Notes: generated from the letters alone by a model not told the origin. Shown: positions 42,729-51,377, counted from the stretch's first letter. The stretch: 64,000 nucleotides of DNA from JAYPWI01 sp964629575 (GCA_964629575.1 CAZVUM010000006.1:49767-113766); one strand, 5' to 3'. Numbers and translations: made by a program.

Positions 42729-44417
42729 ATGAGCTTGACCGAAGACGGCACCACCACCGTCATTGCCGGTGGAACCGTGATCGACGGCACCGGAAAACCG
42801 GGTCGCCGCGCCGATGTGGCGATCAGCGGAGGCCGCATCACCGAGGTCGGCGACAACCTCTCGGGCGACCGCGTTGTCGACGCCGACGGGTGTGTCGTCG
42901 CGCCCGGCTTCATCGACATCCACACCCACTACGACGCCCAGGTGTTCTGGGACCCCGCTCTCACTCCGTCCTGCTACCACGGCGTGACCACGGTCGTTGC
43001 AGGCAACTGCGGTTTCTCGATCGCCCCGATCCGTGCCGGCGATCAGGAGCTCATGGCCAACACGATGGAGAAGGTCGAGGACATGAACCCGGCCACTCTT
43101 CTCGAGGGCGTGCCGTGGGATTTCGAGAGTTTCCCCGACTACCTCGACTCGGTGTCCCGCCGCGGCACCGTCCTCAACTACGGGGCCTACATCGGGCACA
43201 CCGCGCTCCGCCTGTACGCGATGGGTGACGAGGCGACTGGCCGCCCGGCCAACGAGGGCGAGCTGGAGGCGATGGCCGCGATCATCCGCGATGCGATGGA
43301 CGCCGGCGCAGTCGGCTTTGCCACCAGCTTCGCCCAGACCCACCTCGGCGCTGACGGTTCTCCGATCCCGAGCCGGTGGGCCGACCGCAACGAGCTCGAA
43401 GCGCTGTTCCAAGCGGTCGCAGACACCGGCAAGGGCATCATCGGCGTCAACGGCGGCGAGAACCTCTCGCTGCGCGACAACTACGTGCTGCAAAAGCAGA
43501 TCGGGATCCCGTTCACCTACACCGCCGTTCTCACCAACCCCAAGGGCGGCCACATGAAGGCTCTCGAGATCAACAGGCAGGGCTGGGAGGACGGAGCCGA
43601 GGTCTGGCCACAGGTCACCTGCCGGCCGTTGACGTTCTCGATGACGCTCGTCGAGCCGTTCACGTTCAACACCAATCCCGTCTTCGCCGAGCTGATGGCG
43701 GGCTCGATGGACGACCGCCGTGCCGCCTACGCCAACCCTGCCTGGCGGGCGCGGGTGATCGAAGCCTGGGATGCACCGCGGGTTCTCAAGCCCCGCTGGA
43801 GCACGATGGAAGTGATGGAGGCAACCGCGAGCCCCGACATGGTCGGGCGCCGGATGGTCGACATCGCAGAGTCGAGGGGAGTTGATCCCTTCGACGCGAT
43901 GATGGATCTCGCCGTCGCCGAGCCCGATCTCATGCTGCGGATCAAGGTCGTCCTCGCCAACGACGACGTCGAGGGCGTGACGGCGCTGCTGCAGGACCCC
44001 AACACCACCCTCGGGCTGTCCGACGCCGGTGCGCACGTGGGCCAGCTCTGCGACGCGCCGCAGGCCACAGATCTCCTCGGGAACTGGGTGCGCGAGCGTG
44101 AGGTGCTTCCGATCGAGACGGCGATCCGCAAGCTCAGTGGACAGCAGGCCGACCTGTTCGGCTTCGAGGATCGCGGCTACATCCGCGCCGGGGGCTGGGC
44201 GGACATCACCGTGTTCGACCCCGACACGATCGACCCCGGCCCGGTGCGTCGGGTGCGTGATTTTCCGGCCGACTCAGAGCGTCTGACGGCCGACCAGCCT
44301 GTGGGCATGCGTCACGTGTTCGTCAACGGTGAGGCGATTCAGCTCGACGGCGACGTCCTGCTCGAGGCCCACGATGGGCGTCCCGGTCAGCTGATCAAGC
44401 CCGCTCCACGGACCTGA
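42729..44417 (+). CDS. N-acyl-D-amino-acid deacylase family amidohydrolase
   Basis: A 562-residue metal-dependent hydrolase. FIDIHTHYDAQVFWD gives the HxH metal pair (H65, H67); GVTTVVAGNCGFSIAP is highly typical of D-aminoacylases; later DAGAHVGQLCD holds the catalytic aspartate. C-terminal RGYIRAGGWADITVFDPDTI is the usual barrel-closing sequence. Family members cleave N-acyl-D-amino acids, but many relatives have other substrates, so the reaction is uncertain. ATG at 42729 begins the family N-terminus. A strong hairpin follows the stop at 44430-44455. Confidence 0.88.
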   Translation: MSLTEDGTTTVIAGGTVIDGTGKPGRRADVAISGGRITEVGDNLSGDRVVDADGCVVAPGFIDIHTHYDAQVFWDPALTPSCYHGVTTVVAGNCGFSIAPIRAGDQELMANTMEKVEDMNPATLLEGVPWDFESFPDYLDSVSRRGTVLNYGAYIGHTALRLYAMGDEATGRPANEGELEAMAAIIRDAMDAGAVGFATSFAQTHLGADGSPIPSRWADRNELEALFQAVADTGKGIIGVNGGENLSLRDNYVLQKQIGIPFTYTAVLTNPKGGHMKALEINRQGWEDGAEVWPQVTCRPLTFSMTLVEPFTFNTNPVFAELMAGSMDDRRAAYANPAWRARVIEAWDAPRVLKPRWSTMEVMEATASPDMVGRRMVDIAESRGVDPFDAMMDLAVAEPDLMLRIKVVLANDDVEGVTALLQDPNTTLGLSDAGAHVGQLCDAPQATDLLGNWVREREVLPIETAIRKLSGQQADLFGFEDRGYIRAGGWADITVFDPDTIDPGPVRRVRDFPADSERLTADQPVGMRHVFVNGEAIQLDGDVLLEAHDGRPGQLIKPAPRT

Positions 44418-44429
44418 AGCGCGCAGCCG

Positions 44430-44455
44430 GGTCCCCGCGCAGCGCGGATCGGACC
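44430..44455. terminator. GC-rich hairpin after the deacylase gene
   Basis: Nested inverted repeats GGTCC...GGACC around CCGCGC-A-GCGCGG, with a 3-base bulge. It begins 12 bases after the stop at 44417 and could end transcription of the upstream genes, leaving the FtsH homologue under its own promoter. Confidence 0.5.
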
Positions 44456-44466
44456 TCAAGGAGGCT

Positions 44467-44486
44467 GCGGTATCGCTCGATACCGC
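44467..44486. promoter_or_regulatory. Inverted repeat upstream of the FtsH homologue
   Basis: GCGGTATCG and CGATACCGC, separated by two bases, lie 48 bases before the GTG start at 44535. A 9-bp perfect dyad with almost no spacer in the expected promoter region is a candidate operator for a dimeric regulator. A weak hairpin role is possible. Confidence 0.45.
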
Positions 44487-44534
44487 TGTGATGGTTCACG
44501 CTCCCGTTGTCCGCAGACCGCCGAGGGGCGGCTC

Positions 44535-46325
44535 GTGACGACGCGGACGAGGCGCACCCTTCTCATCACCACATCGGCGGCGGCGGTGGTCGTCGCACTG
44601 TTCTTCTCGTCGTCGGGCGGCGGCCAGCAGCCAGTGGGGGAGGAGTCCCTCGACAGCGTGCTCGCCCTTGTGGCGGATGGTGAGGCTGCCGAGGCCCGTG
44701 TCCTGCAGGCGTCGACGACTCTCGAGGTCACGCTGACCGACGGCACCACGCACCAGGCGCGCTACGAGCAGGCGTACGCCGGTGAGCTGACGTCTCGGCT
44801 GCTCGAGTCGGACGCGACGGTCGTGATCGACCGCGAGACGAGCACGCTGCGCCGTCGCTGGCTGGTCGGCGCGCTCGCCTGGGTCGTCGCCCTGCTCCTG
44901 ATCGGTGGGGGGGCGTTCTACTTTTTCAGCCGTCGCCGCCGCGGCGTGTCCGGTATGCGTGCCCAGCGCGGGTCTGACACGACCTTCGCCGACGTGCGAG
45001 GCGTCGACTCGGCGGTCGAAGAGCTGAGCGAGATCGTCGACTATCTGCGCAACCCCCGGCGGTTCACCGCCGCCGGGGCCCGCCCACCGCGCGGGGTTCT
45101 CCTGCACGGACCTCCCGGAACAGGAAAGACGCTCATGGCGCGGGCGGTCGCCGGCGAAGCGAACGTCCCGTTCTACGCATTGTCCGGCTCGAGCTTCGTG
45201 GAGATGTACGTAGGGGTTGGTGCGAGCCGGGTGCGCGCTGCATTCAAGGCCGCCAAGCGCACCGCCCCCAGCATCGTGTTCATCGACGAGATCGACGCCG
45301 TCGGGCGAACCCGCGGGGTGAGTAGCGGCTCGGGTCAGGACGAACGAGAGGCGACGCTCAACCAGCTGCTGATCGACATGGACGGCTTCGCGAACGATGC
45401 GAGCGTCGTCGTCATCGCCGCGACCAACCGGGCTGACGTCCTCGATCCGGCCCTCCTTCGACCCGGCCGTTTCGACCGCCACGTCGAGGTGACCGCGCCG
45501 GACGTTGCCGGCCGCTTGGCCATCCTCGAACGGTCGACGGGGACGCTCACGCTTGGCGAGGACGTCGAGCTTGCCGACGTTGCGAGGCGCACACCGGGGT
45601 TCACCGGTGCCGACCTGGCGAATCTCGTGAACGAAGCAGCAATCCGCGCCACGCGCAGGGACGGCACGATCGTCACCGCCCAGGATCTCGAGGATGCGCT
45701 CGACCGCATCATCTCGGGTCCACAGAGCGGCGCCGGGCTGCTATCGGACGAGGAGCGCGAGCTCGTGGCGCACCACGAGGCCGGCCACGCTCTCGCGGCA
45801 GCAGTTCTCGGTGACTCCGAACTCCACAGTGTCTCGATCATTCGTCGGGGCAGCTCGCTCGGTCGCACCTCGCTCGTTCCCCGCGAGGAGGACGCGCTCG
45901 CGACGCAGATGCAGTTGGAGGAACGGCTGGCGGTTTTGATGGCCGGTCGTGCGGCGGAGCTCGCAGTGTTCGGAACGGCGACCACCTCAGCGGAGAGCGA
46001 CATTGCGTCGGCGACTCTGCTGGCGCGCGAGATGGTGACGCGCTTCGGCATGGGCAATCGCACCGGCCCGCGCCGCGTCGACCAGGACGACTCCGTGGCG
46101 GCCGAAGCGGTGGACAGCGACGTGGCGGAGTTGATCGGCGCCGCCCAGGAGACCGCCTCGTTGCTGATGCACAGGCACTGGGACGTGCTGCGGCAGTTGG
46201 CTACCGAGCTGACCCAATCCGAAACGCTCAATTCGACCGATCTGCGGCGGATCCTCGGCGACCTCGTCGTGGACTGGAGCGACGTCGCGGTGGCGTCGCC
46301 GACGGATCTTCCCGCCGACGTCTGA
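44535..46325 (+). CDS. FtsH-family membrane AAA+ zinc protease
   Basis: A 596-residue ATP-dependent protease. An N-terminal helix (about 8-24) and a second helix (about 111-131) flank a short extracytoplasmic domain. The AAA+ module has HGPPGTGKT near 190-198, Walker B VFIDEIDAVG and the second region of homology NRADVLDPALLRPGRFDR. The peptidase domain has HEAGH near 414-418, with a distal acidic ligand in SAESDIASA. All catalytic elements seem present. FtsH degrades membrane and short-lived cytosolic proteins. The extracytoplasmic part is less than 90 residues and not obviously related to the housekeeping form, so this may be a second, specialised copy. GTG start with GAGGGG upstream. Confidence 0.92.
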   Translation: MTTRTRRTLLITTSAAAVVVALFFSSSGGGQQPVGEESLDSVLALVADGEAAEARVLQASTTLEVTLTDGTTHQARYEQAYAGELTSRLLESDATVVIDRETSTLRRRWLVGALAWVVALLLIGGGAFYFFSRRRRGVSGMRAQRGSDTTFADVRGVDSAVEELSEIVDYLRNPRRFTAAGARPPRGVLLHGPPGTGKTLMARAVAGEANVPFYALSGSSFVEMYVGVGASRVRAAFKAAKRTAPSIVFIDEIDAVGRTRGVSSGSGQDEREATLNQLLIDMDGFANDASVVVIAATNRADVLDPALLRPGRFDRHVEVTAPDVAGRLAILERSTGTLTLGEDVELADVARRTPGFTGADLANLVNEAAIRATRRDGTIVTAQDLEDALDRIISGPQSGAGLLSDEERELVAHHEAGHALAAAVLGDSELHSVSIIRRGSSLGRTSLVPREEDALATQMQLEERLAVLMAGRAAELAVFGTATTSAESDIASATLLAREMVTRFGMGNRTGPRRVDQDDSVAAEAVDSDVAELIGAAQETASLLMHRHWDVLRQLATELTQSETLNSTDLRRILGDLVVDWSDVAVASPTDLPADV

Positions 46326-46373
46326 CCCGCCGGGCTAGACAGGTGCGGAGTAGCTAGCGCCTCTGGGGGAATC

Positions 46374-47444
46374 ATGGACGTCGGAATTCAGCTCGTCTTC
46401 GCGGCAGCGGGATGGGCGGGTGTCAGCGACAGCGAGATGTACGAGCAGGAGATCACGCTCGCCCGGATGGCCAACGACCTGGGCTTCGACGCGGTGTGGC
46501 CGGTGGAGCACCACTTCTTCGACTACTCGGTGTGTCCGGACAACACCCAGCTGTTGGCCTACCTCGCGGCCGAAACGCCCAATCTCGACCTCGGCACGGC
46601 CGCGGTGATCATGCCGTGGAACGAGCCACTGCGGGTCGCAGAGAAGATCTCCATGCTCGACAACATCTCCAAGGGTCGCGTGCGCTTCGGGATGGGTCGC
46701 GGCCTGTCGCGTCGCGAGTACGAACCGTTCCGCGGCGTGGAGATGCACGAGTCGCGCGGACGCTTCGACGAGTCGGCTGCGATGGTGGTCGAGGCGCTGC
46801 GAACCGGGTTCATCGAGGGCGACGGTCCGTACTACCCGCAGCCGCGCACCGAGATCCGCCCACGGCCCGAGCGTGAGTTCGGTGACCGGCTCTATGCGGT
46901 CGCGGGCAGCGACGATTCGGTGCAGTCGGCTGCGAGCGTCGGTGCTCGCATGGTGATGTTCGCCGAAAAGGAATGGGAGCGCCGCCGACCGGGGATCGAT
47001 CGGCACCGGGAGCTCTTCGAGGCCGAGCACGGAGTTGCGCCGCCGCCGCCGCTCACCGCCGACTTCACGCTCTGCATGACCGATGGCGAAGAGGCCCGCC
47101 AGAAGGCCGAGCAATACATGGGCACGTATCTGGCCAGCCTGCTCGGTCACTACGAGCTGATGGAGGACCACTTCGCGGAGACGGCCGGGTACGAGGGGTA
47201 CGGGCAGAACGCTGAGATCCTGCGCAAGGTCGGCGAGGCGGGATTCCTCAAGGGCTTCATGTCCTCCAACGCGTACGGCACCCCCGACCAGATCCTCGAG
47301 GCCTTCGAGCAACGGCGCGATGCGCTTGGGCCCTACGAGCTGGCCACCTGCTTCCGCTACGGCGGCATCCCCTTCGAGGAGTCGAAGGCGTCCTTGGAGC
47401 TGTTCGCGGCGGAGGTCCTGCCCGTGCTGAAGACCTGGGAGTAG
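46374..47444 (+). CDS. LLM class flavin-dependent oxidoreductase
   Basis: A 356-residue luciferase-like enzyme. WPVEHHFFDYSVCPD, GTAAVIMPWNEPLRVAEKIS and RFGMGRGLSRREYEPF mark the same subgroup as the 31143-32288 protein. Length and motifs are complete. ATG 46374 follows the FtsH stop by 48 bases, with GGGGGA nearby. Co-factor likely FMN, substrate unknown. The next gene is convergent. Confidence 0.88.
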   Translation: MDVGIQLVFAAAGWAGVSDSEMYEQEITLARMANDLGFDAVWPVEHHFFDYSVCPDNTQLLAYLAAETPNLDLGTAAVIMPWNEPLRVAEKISMLDNISKGRVRFGMGRGLSRREYEPFRGVEMHESRGRFDESAAMVVEALRTGFIEGDGPYYPQPRTEIRPRPEREFGDRLYAVAGSDDSVQSAASVGARMVMFAEKEWERRRPGIDRHRELFEAEHGVAPPPPLTADFTLCMTDGEEARQKAEQYMGTYLASLLGHYELMEDHFAETAGYEGYGQNAEILRKVGEAGFLKGFMSSNAYGTPDQILEAFEQRRDALGPYELATCFRYGGIPFEESKASLELFAAEVLPVLKTWE

Positions 47445-47481
47445 TACGAAACCAGGAGTTCCAGCGGCGAGCCCCGCTACC

Positions 47482-48423
47482 TCACCGCACCTTTTCGGCG
47501 GCGAGGTCGAGGATCTCCGCGGCGGCCCTCTCGTAGTTGTCCCACGCAGCGTGGACGCCGTCCGCGGCGCCGGTCGAGACCTCGCGCAGGTTGGCGTCGT
47601 CGAAGGGGCTGTAGGCGTCGAGGATCACGTGCTCGCAGCCCAGCTCCTCCAGCAGATGCAGGTCGCCGTGGATCTGCTCCATGGTGCCGTGGCCCATGAA
47701 TCGCTCTGACTCGTCGGTGGGGGAGTCCGTGACGATGAACATGATCCGCGGGCAGAGTGCTGGCCGCGGTGCTTCGGCTCGGTCCGCCATCGCCTGCAAG
47801 CGGGGCACCGCCGTGTCCCGGAACCAGGCCGGCCGCAGACGGATCGGGTGCCAGGCACCACCGAAGCGGATGGTGCGTTCGAGCGCGGCGGCGCTGCTTC
47901 CGCCGACCCAGATCGGGATCGACTCCTGCGCTGGTCGCGGGGCGGTGTCGACCCCCTCGCACGAGACGAACTCTCCTGAAAAGGTCAGCTCCGACTCGGT
48001 CCAGTGACGGGTGATGAGGTCCAGATACTCGTCGGTGATCGCCCCGCGCCTGCGAAACGGCACCTGAAGCACCTCGAACTCGCGCTCCGCCCAGCCGACA
48101 CCGACGCCGAAGATCAGCCGCCCACCGCTGAGCTGGTCGATGGCGGCGTATGAGCGGGCGAGTTCGAGCGGGTTGCGATACGGAACGATGGTGACCGTGG
48201 TGCCGATCTGGATCCGCTCGCTGACCCCCGCCAACCACCCGAGGGTGCTCAGGGGCTCGTAGAAAGGAGCGGGGTAGCGCTCGGTGACGTCTGGGGTGAT
48301 CGCGATGTGGTCCGACGTGAGCAGGCTGTGGTAGCCGAGCCGTTCGGTCATCTCGACCCAGCCCTCCAACAGCTCTGGCTGGGCACTTGGCCCGAAGTTG
48401 ATCAGGTTGACGCCGACCTTCAT
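47482..48423 (-). CDS. LLM class F420-dependent oxidoreductase (TIGR03619-like)
   Basis: A 313-residue luciferase-like barrel. NLINFGPSAQPELLEGW, GTTVTIVPYRNPLELARS, GRLIFGVGVGWAEREFE and PIWVGGSSAAALERTIRFGG with GAWHPI are typical of the TIGR03619 F420 group. Cofactor is inferred from the subgroup. A GGTGCCAGGCACC run near 47848 is just the codons for GAWHP and not a copy of the intergenic repeat. Divergent from the pirin gene, 32 bases apart, so the two may share a promoter region. Confidence 0.87.
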   Translation of the reverse strand: MKVGVNLINFGPSAQPELLEGWVEMTERLGYHSLLTSDHIAITPDVTERYPAPFYEPLSTLGWLAGVSERIQIGTTVTIVPYRNPLELARSYAAIDQLSGGRLIFGVGVGWAEREFEVLQVPFRRRGAITDEYLDLITRHWTESELTFSGEFVSCEGVDTAPRPAQESIPIWVGGSSAAALERTIRFGGAWHPIRLRPAWFRDTAVPRLQAMADRAEAPRPALCPRIMFIVTDSPTDESERFMGHGTMEQIHGDLHLLEELGCEHVILDAYSPFDDANLREVSTGAADGVHAAWDNYERAAAEILDLAAEKVR

Positions 48424-48455
48424 GGGGTGAGGTTCTACACCCCTATCGTGGAGCC

Positions 48456-49475
48456 ATGTCCGGTTCGGTGTTGCAGACGTTCGAACTGGGGCCGCAGTGG
48501 CCCACGATCGACCCGTTCCTGTTCGTGGCGCATCACCACGACGACTATCCCGCCGGTGACGGCCGGTTGGCGCCCGACGCAGGGCTGGACGGTCGCCAGA
48601 TCGGCATGGACTTCAGCGGGCGCGACGGCTGGAGCATGTATCACGGGCAGCGTGTGCCGGGATTCCCACAGCACCCGCACCGCGGGTTCGAGACCGTCAC
48701 CTATGTTCGGCGGGGTCATGTCGACCACGCCGATTCCCTCGGCGCAACAGCGCGTTTCGGCCAGGGTGACACCCAGTGGATGACCGCCGGTCGGGGCATC
48801 CAGCACGCCGAGATGTTCCCGCTGCTCGACACCGAGCGACCCAACCCATTGGAGTTGTTCCAGATCTGGCTCAACCTTCCAGCGGCGGACAAGTTCGTCG
48901 AGCCGTACTTCACGATGCTGTGGGACCACACCATCCCGCGACATGTCGAGAAGGACACAGAAGAGCGTCGTACCGAGGTCACCGTGATCGCCGGTGCCCT
49001 CAACGGTTTGGAGGCGCCGACGCCTCCGCCGGACAGCTGGGCTGGGCGACCGGAGTCAGATCTCGCGATCTGGCACATCTCGATGGAAGGTGAGGCCAGC
49101 TGGCGGCTTCCTGCTGCGGCGGGGTCCGAGACGATTCGGGTGATCTACGCGTTCGAGGGTTCGTCAATCGACCTCGACGGGGAGCGGATCGAAGCGGGCA
49201 ACGGTGCGGTGGCAGCTGCGGGGGAGGAGATCTCTCTCCTGGCAGGTCCCGATGGCATCGAGGTGATGGTGCTCCAGGGGCGGCCGATCGGCGAGCCGAT
49301 CGCACGCTATGGACCCTTCGTGATGAACACCCAGGACGAGATTCAACAGGCGTACTCGGACTACCAGGCGACTCAGTTTGGGGGGTGGCCCTGGAACGAC
49401 CCGGCACCCGATCACGGTTCGGAGAAACGCCGCTTCGCCATTCACGCCGACGGGCGGCGTGAGGACGTGGACTGA
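48456..49475 (+). CDS. Pirin family protein
   Basis: A 339-residue bicupin protein. The N-terminal cupin has FPQHPHRGFETVTYV, GHVDHADSLG and the second motif TAGRGIQHAEM, giving the three histidines and the glutamate that bind iron in pirins. The C-terminal cupin is degenerate. Pirins act as quercetinase-like dioxygenases or as redox-sensing co-regulators, so the exact function is open. ATG at 48456. Convergent with the FAH-family gene seven bases away. Confidence 0.9.
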   Translation: MSGSVLQTFELGPQWPTIDPFLFVAHHHDDYPAGDGRLAPDAGLDGRQIGMDFSGRDGWSMYHGQRVPGFPQHPHRGFETVTYVRRGHVDHADSLGATARFGQGDTQWMTAGRGIQHAEMFPLLDTERPNPLELFQIWLNLPAADKFVEPYFTMLWDHTIPRHVEKDTEERRTEVTVIAGALNGLEAPTPPPDSWAGRPESDLAIWHISMEGEASWRLPAAAGSETIRVIYAFEGSSIDLDGERIEAGNGAVAAAGEEISLLAGPDGIEVMVLQGRPIGEPIARYGPFVMNTQDEIQQAYSDYQATQFGGWPWNDPAPDHGSEKRRFAIHADGRREDVD

Positions 49476-49482
49476 GGCTCGA

Positions 49483-50361
49483 TCAGCTGCGAGGGAGCAG
49501 CTGGGAAGTGCAGGTGACCCGGTTGGTGATGCGGCCGAGGCCGTCGATCTCGATCTCGACGACATCGCCGTCCAGCACCGGCGCGTCGAGCGCCGGCACG
49601 AGGCAGGTGCCCGTCGAGAGGACGACTCCCTCGGGAAAGTTCATCGCCGCGGTCAGGTGACCCACGAGTTCGTCGAGGGAGCGATGGAGGCGGCTCGTGG
49701 AGGCCTCGTCGTCGAACACCACCTCGGCGCCCCGGGTGATGCGCATGCGGATCGTCAGGTCGAGCGGGTCGGCGATGTCGGATGCCAACCGGAGCATGGG
49801 TCCCACCACGCAGCTCGCCGCGAACATCTTCGCCTGAGGTAGGTAGAGCGGGTTCTCGCCTTCGATCGAACGCGAGCTCATGTCGTTGCACACCGTGTAG
49901 GCGACGATCTCCCCGTGGGCGTTGACGACGAGCCCGAGTTCGGGTTCTGGGGTGTCGTTGATCGAGTCGTCGCGCCGACCCACGGGATCGCCGTCGGTCA
50001 TCACTTCCCACGACGCCGCCTTGTAGAAGAGCTCGGGGCGTTGGGCGTCGTACACCTTGGCGTAGACGTCCTCGACCACGCTCTCCTCGATCCGCGCATC
50101 GCGCGAGATCGTGTAGGTGACGCCGGCCGCCCACACCGGCGTGCGTCCGTCGATGGGGACGCTCAGAGCCGAATCGGCGAGGGCCATCGTTGGACCGTCG
50201 GCGGTTGCGATGAGAGCAGAGATCTCCGACGACGGCTTGGAGAGCAGCTCGCCCATCGTCTCTACAGCCAGCGAGGTGATCGTCGCGGCAGGCGATGCCT
50301 CGTCGAGAATGCCCACACCGACGCCACCGCCGGGCGATGCGAATCGGACGAGCGAGGTCAC
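49483..50361 (-). CDS. Fumarylacetoacetate hydrolase family protein
   Basis: A 292-residue enzyme of the FAH fold, which cleaves C-C bonds or hydrates 2-oxo-enoic acids with a Mg/Ca ion. DTPEPELGLVV gives metal-binding glutamates, and CNDMSSRSIEGENPLYLPQ provides the aspartate and substrate loop; PVWAAGVTYTISRD is the usual N-terminal marker. GTG start at 50361 overlaps the stop of the binding-protein gene (GTGA), so expression is coupled. Relatives act in aromatic meta-cleavage or in sugar-acid breakdown; which applies here is unknown. Confidence 0.88.
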   Translation of the reverse strand: MTSLVRFASPGGGVGVGILDEASPAATITSLAVETMGELLSKPSSEISALIATADGPTMALADSALSVPIDGRTPVWAAGVTYTISRDARIEESVVEDVYAKVYDAQRPELFYKAASWEVMTDGDPVGRRDDSINDTPEPELGLVVNAHGEIVAYTVCNDMSSRSIEGENPLYLPQAKMFAASCVVGPMLRLASDIADPLDLTIRMRITRGAEVVFDDEASTSRLHRSLDELVGHLTAAMNFPEGVVLSTGTCLVPALDAPVLDGDVVEIEIDGLGRITNRVTCTSQLLPRS

Positions 50362-51101
50362 GCCGGCCCCGCGACCGACAGCCCTTCGACCCCGTGCTTT
50401 GCCATGAGCTCCGCAACGAGGCCCGTCGACTTGGCCGCTTCGACGAACGACACCAGGTACTCGATGCCCTCGTCGTCGCGTTCCCGAGGCGTTCCCATCG
50501 CCTGCTGTACGGCGGTGAACTGCCCATCGAGCATTCTCGACCCCGGGAACTGGTCGAGGGTCTTGATCAGACCGGGACGGAGTCCCGCGAGCGCATCGCA
50601 CTTCTCCTCCACGAAGGTGTCGACCGCCCCATCGAGGCCCTTGGAGCTCACGAGTTCGGCGTTCTGGAGGTTGGCCTCGAGCCAGACGTCGTACGCGGCT
50701 CGCGCTGCGCTTGCGATCCGGATGCCGGGTTGGTCGACCTCGTCGATCGAGGTGATCTCGGATCCGGCGGGCACCAGATAGGTGGCCTCGATCTCGCAAT
50801 AGGCGGCCGTGAAACGAATGGTCTTCGCTCGCGCGGGCTCGGCGCCGATGTTGCCGATGTCCCATTCGCCTGCGTCGCCGGAGTCGGCGATCTGGGCGGG
50901 GGTCTTGTACCGGAGCAGCTCGATGCCGACGCCGAGCTGCTCGGCGAGGGCCGCCGCCATGTCCGGCGAGACGCCCTGCGGGTTGCCGTCCTCACCCCGC
51001 CCGGTGACGAGCAGAAAGTTGCTGAGGTTGATCGCGGCTCGCAGGGTCCCTGTCGGGGCCAGAGCCTCGATCGCGGCGGCCGAAGGCGTGGGCAAGGTCA
51101 T
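50358..51101 (-). CDS. Periplasmic-binding-protein-like domain (SBP_bac_3) without signal peptide
   Basis: A 247-residue protein with the SBP_bac_3 pattern: GTLRAAINLSNFLLV near the N-terminus, GVSPDMAAALAEQLGV, WDIGNIGAEPARAKTIRFTAAY split here as WDIGNIGAEPARA and IRFTAAY, and a C-terminal VSFVEAAKSTGLVAEL. There is no signal peptide or lipobox, either from ATG 51101 or from the longer in-frame start at 51131, and no ABC permease gene nearby. So it probably works in the cytoplasm, for instance as a ligand-binding partner or an enzyme of the cyclohexadienyl dehydratase kind. Coupled to the FAH-family gene and opposite a LysR regulator. Confidence 0.8.
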   Translation of the reverse strand: MTLPTPSAAAIEALAPTGTLRAAINLSNFLLVTGRGEDGNPQGVSPDMAAALAEQLGVGIELLRYKTPAQIADSGDAGEWDIGNIGAEPARAKTIRFTAAYCEIEATYLVPAGSEITSIDEVDQPGIRIASAARAAYDVWLEANLQNAELVSSKGLDGAVDTFVEEKCDALAGLRPGLIKTLDQFPGSRMLDGQFTAVQQAMGTPRERDDEGIEYLVSFVEAAKSTGLVAELMAKHGVEGLSVAGPA

Positions 51102-51150
51102 GGCCCGACAGTATGTCGCGCCCAGCCTCACCGAATCCCTTGCAGGTCGG

Positions 51151-51285
51151 TCAGCGGGTGGTGGAGCTGTTGCGCAGAAGCGAGCGGAGCATCTGGTCGG
51201 TGTGGCCAGAGATCTGGAAACCTGGACCGAGAGCCTGCCTCACGATGTCCTGGGGCCAGTGCGGGGTGTGTGGGTGATGCGTCAT
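51151..51285 (-). CDS. Possible 44-residue small protein
   Basis: An ATG at 51285 opens 44 codons with residues such as TPHWPQDIVRQALGP and TDQMLRSLLRNSS, which look like a short amphipathic helix pair. It lies in the 276-base gap between the divergent LysR and binding-protein genes, on the strand of the latter. No clear Shine-Dalgarno and no known family; it could be noise in high-GC DNA. Nothing else recognisable is in the rest of 51102-51336. Confidence 0.25.
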   Translation of the reverse strand: MTHHPHTPHWPQDIVRQALGPGFQISGHTDQMLRSLLRNSSTTR

Positions 51286-51336
51286 GACCTGCAGTGTGGG
51301 GGGTTCCCTTCGATGACACAACATGGCTGAATAGAT

Positions 51337-51352
51337 AGTTTCGTCCCAAACT
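51337..51352. promoter_or_regulatory. LysR-type T-N11-A box
   Basis: AGTTT-CGTCCC-AAACT is a perfect 5-bp dyad of 16 bases that fits the T-N11-A consensus bound by LysR regulators. It lies 26 bases upstream of the regulator start at 51378 and within the divergent region that also serves the SBP/FAH operon, so it is a likely autoregulatory and activating site. Confidence 0.6.
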
Positions 51353-51377
51353 CGTCATGGTTCGCTAGCCTGTGGGC

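Noticed and set aside
47463..47478. Short hairpin between convergent LLM genes
   Set aside because: The stem is only five base pairs with a GC-rich loop, not above background for this composition.
47845..47862. GGTGCCAGGCACC motif, similar to the intergenic repeat
   Set aside because: It lies in the LLM gene and spells the conserved GAWHP residues, so coding constraint explains it.
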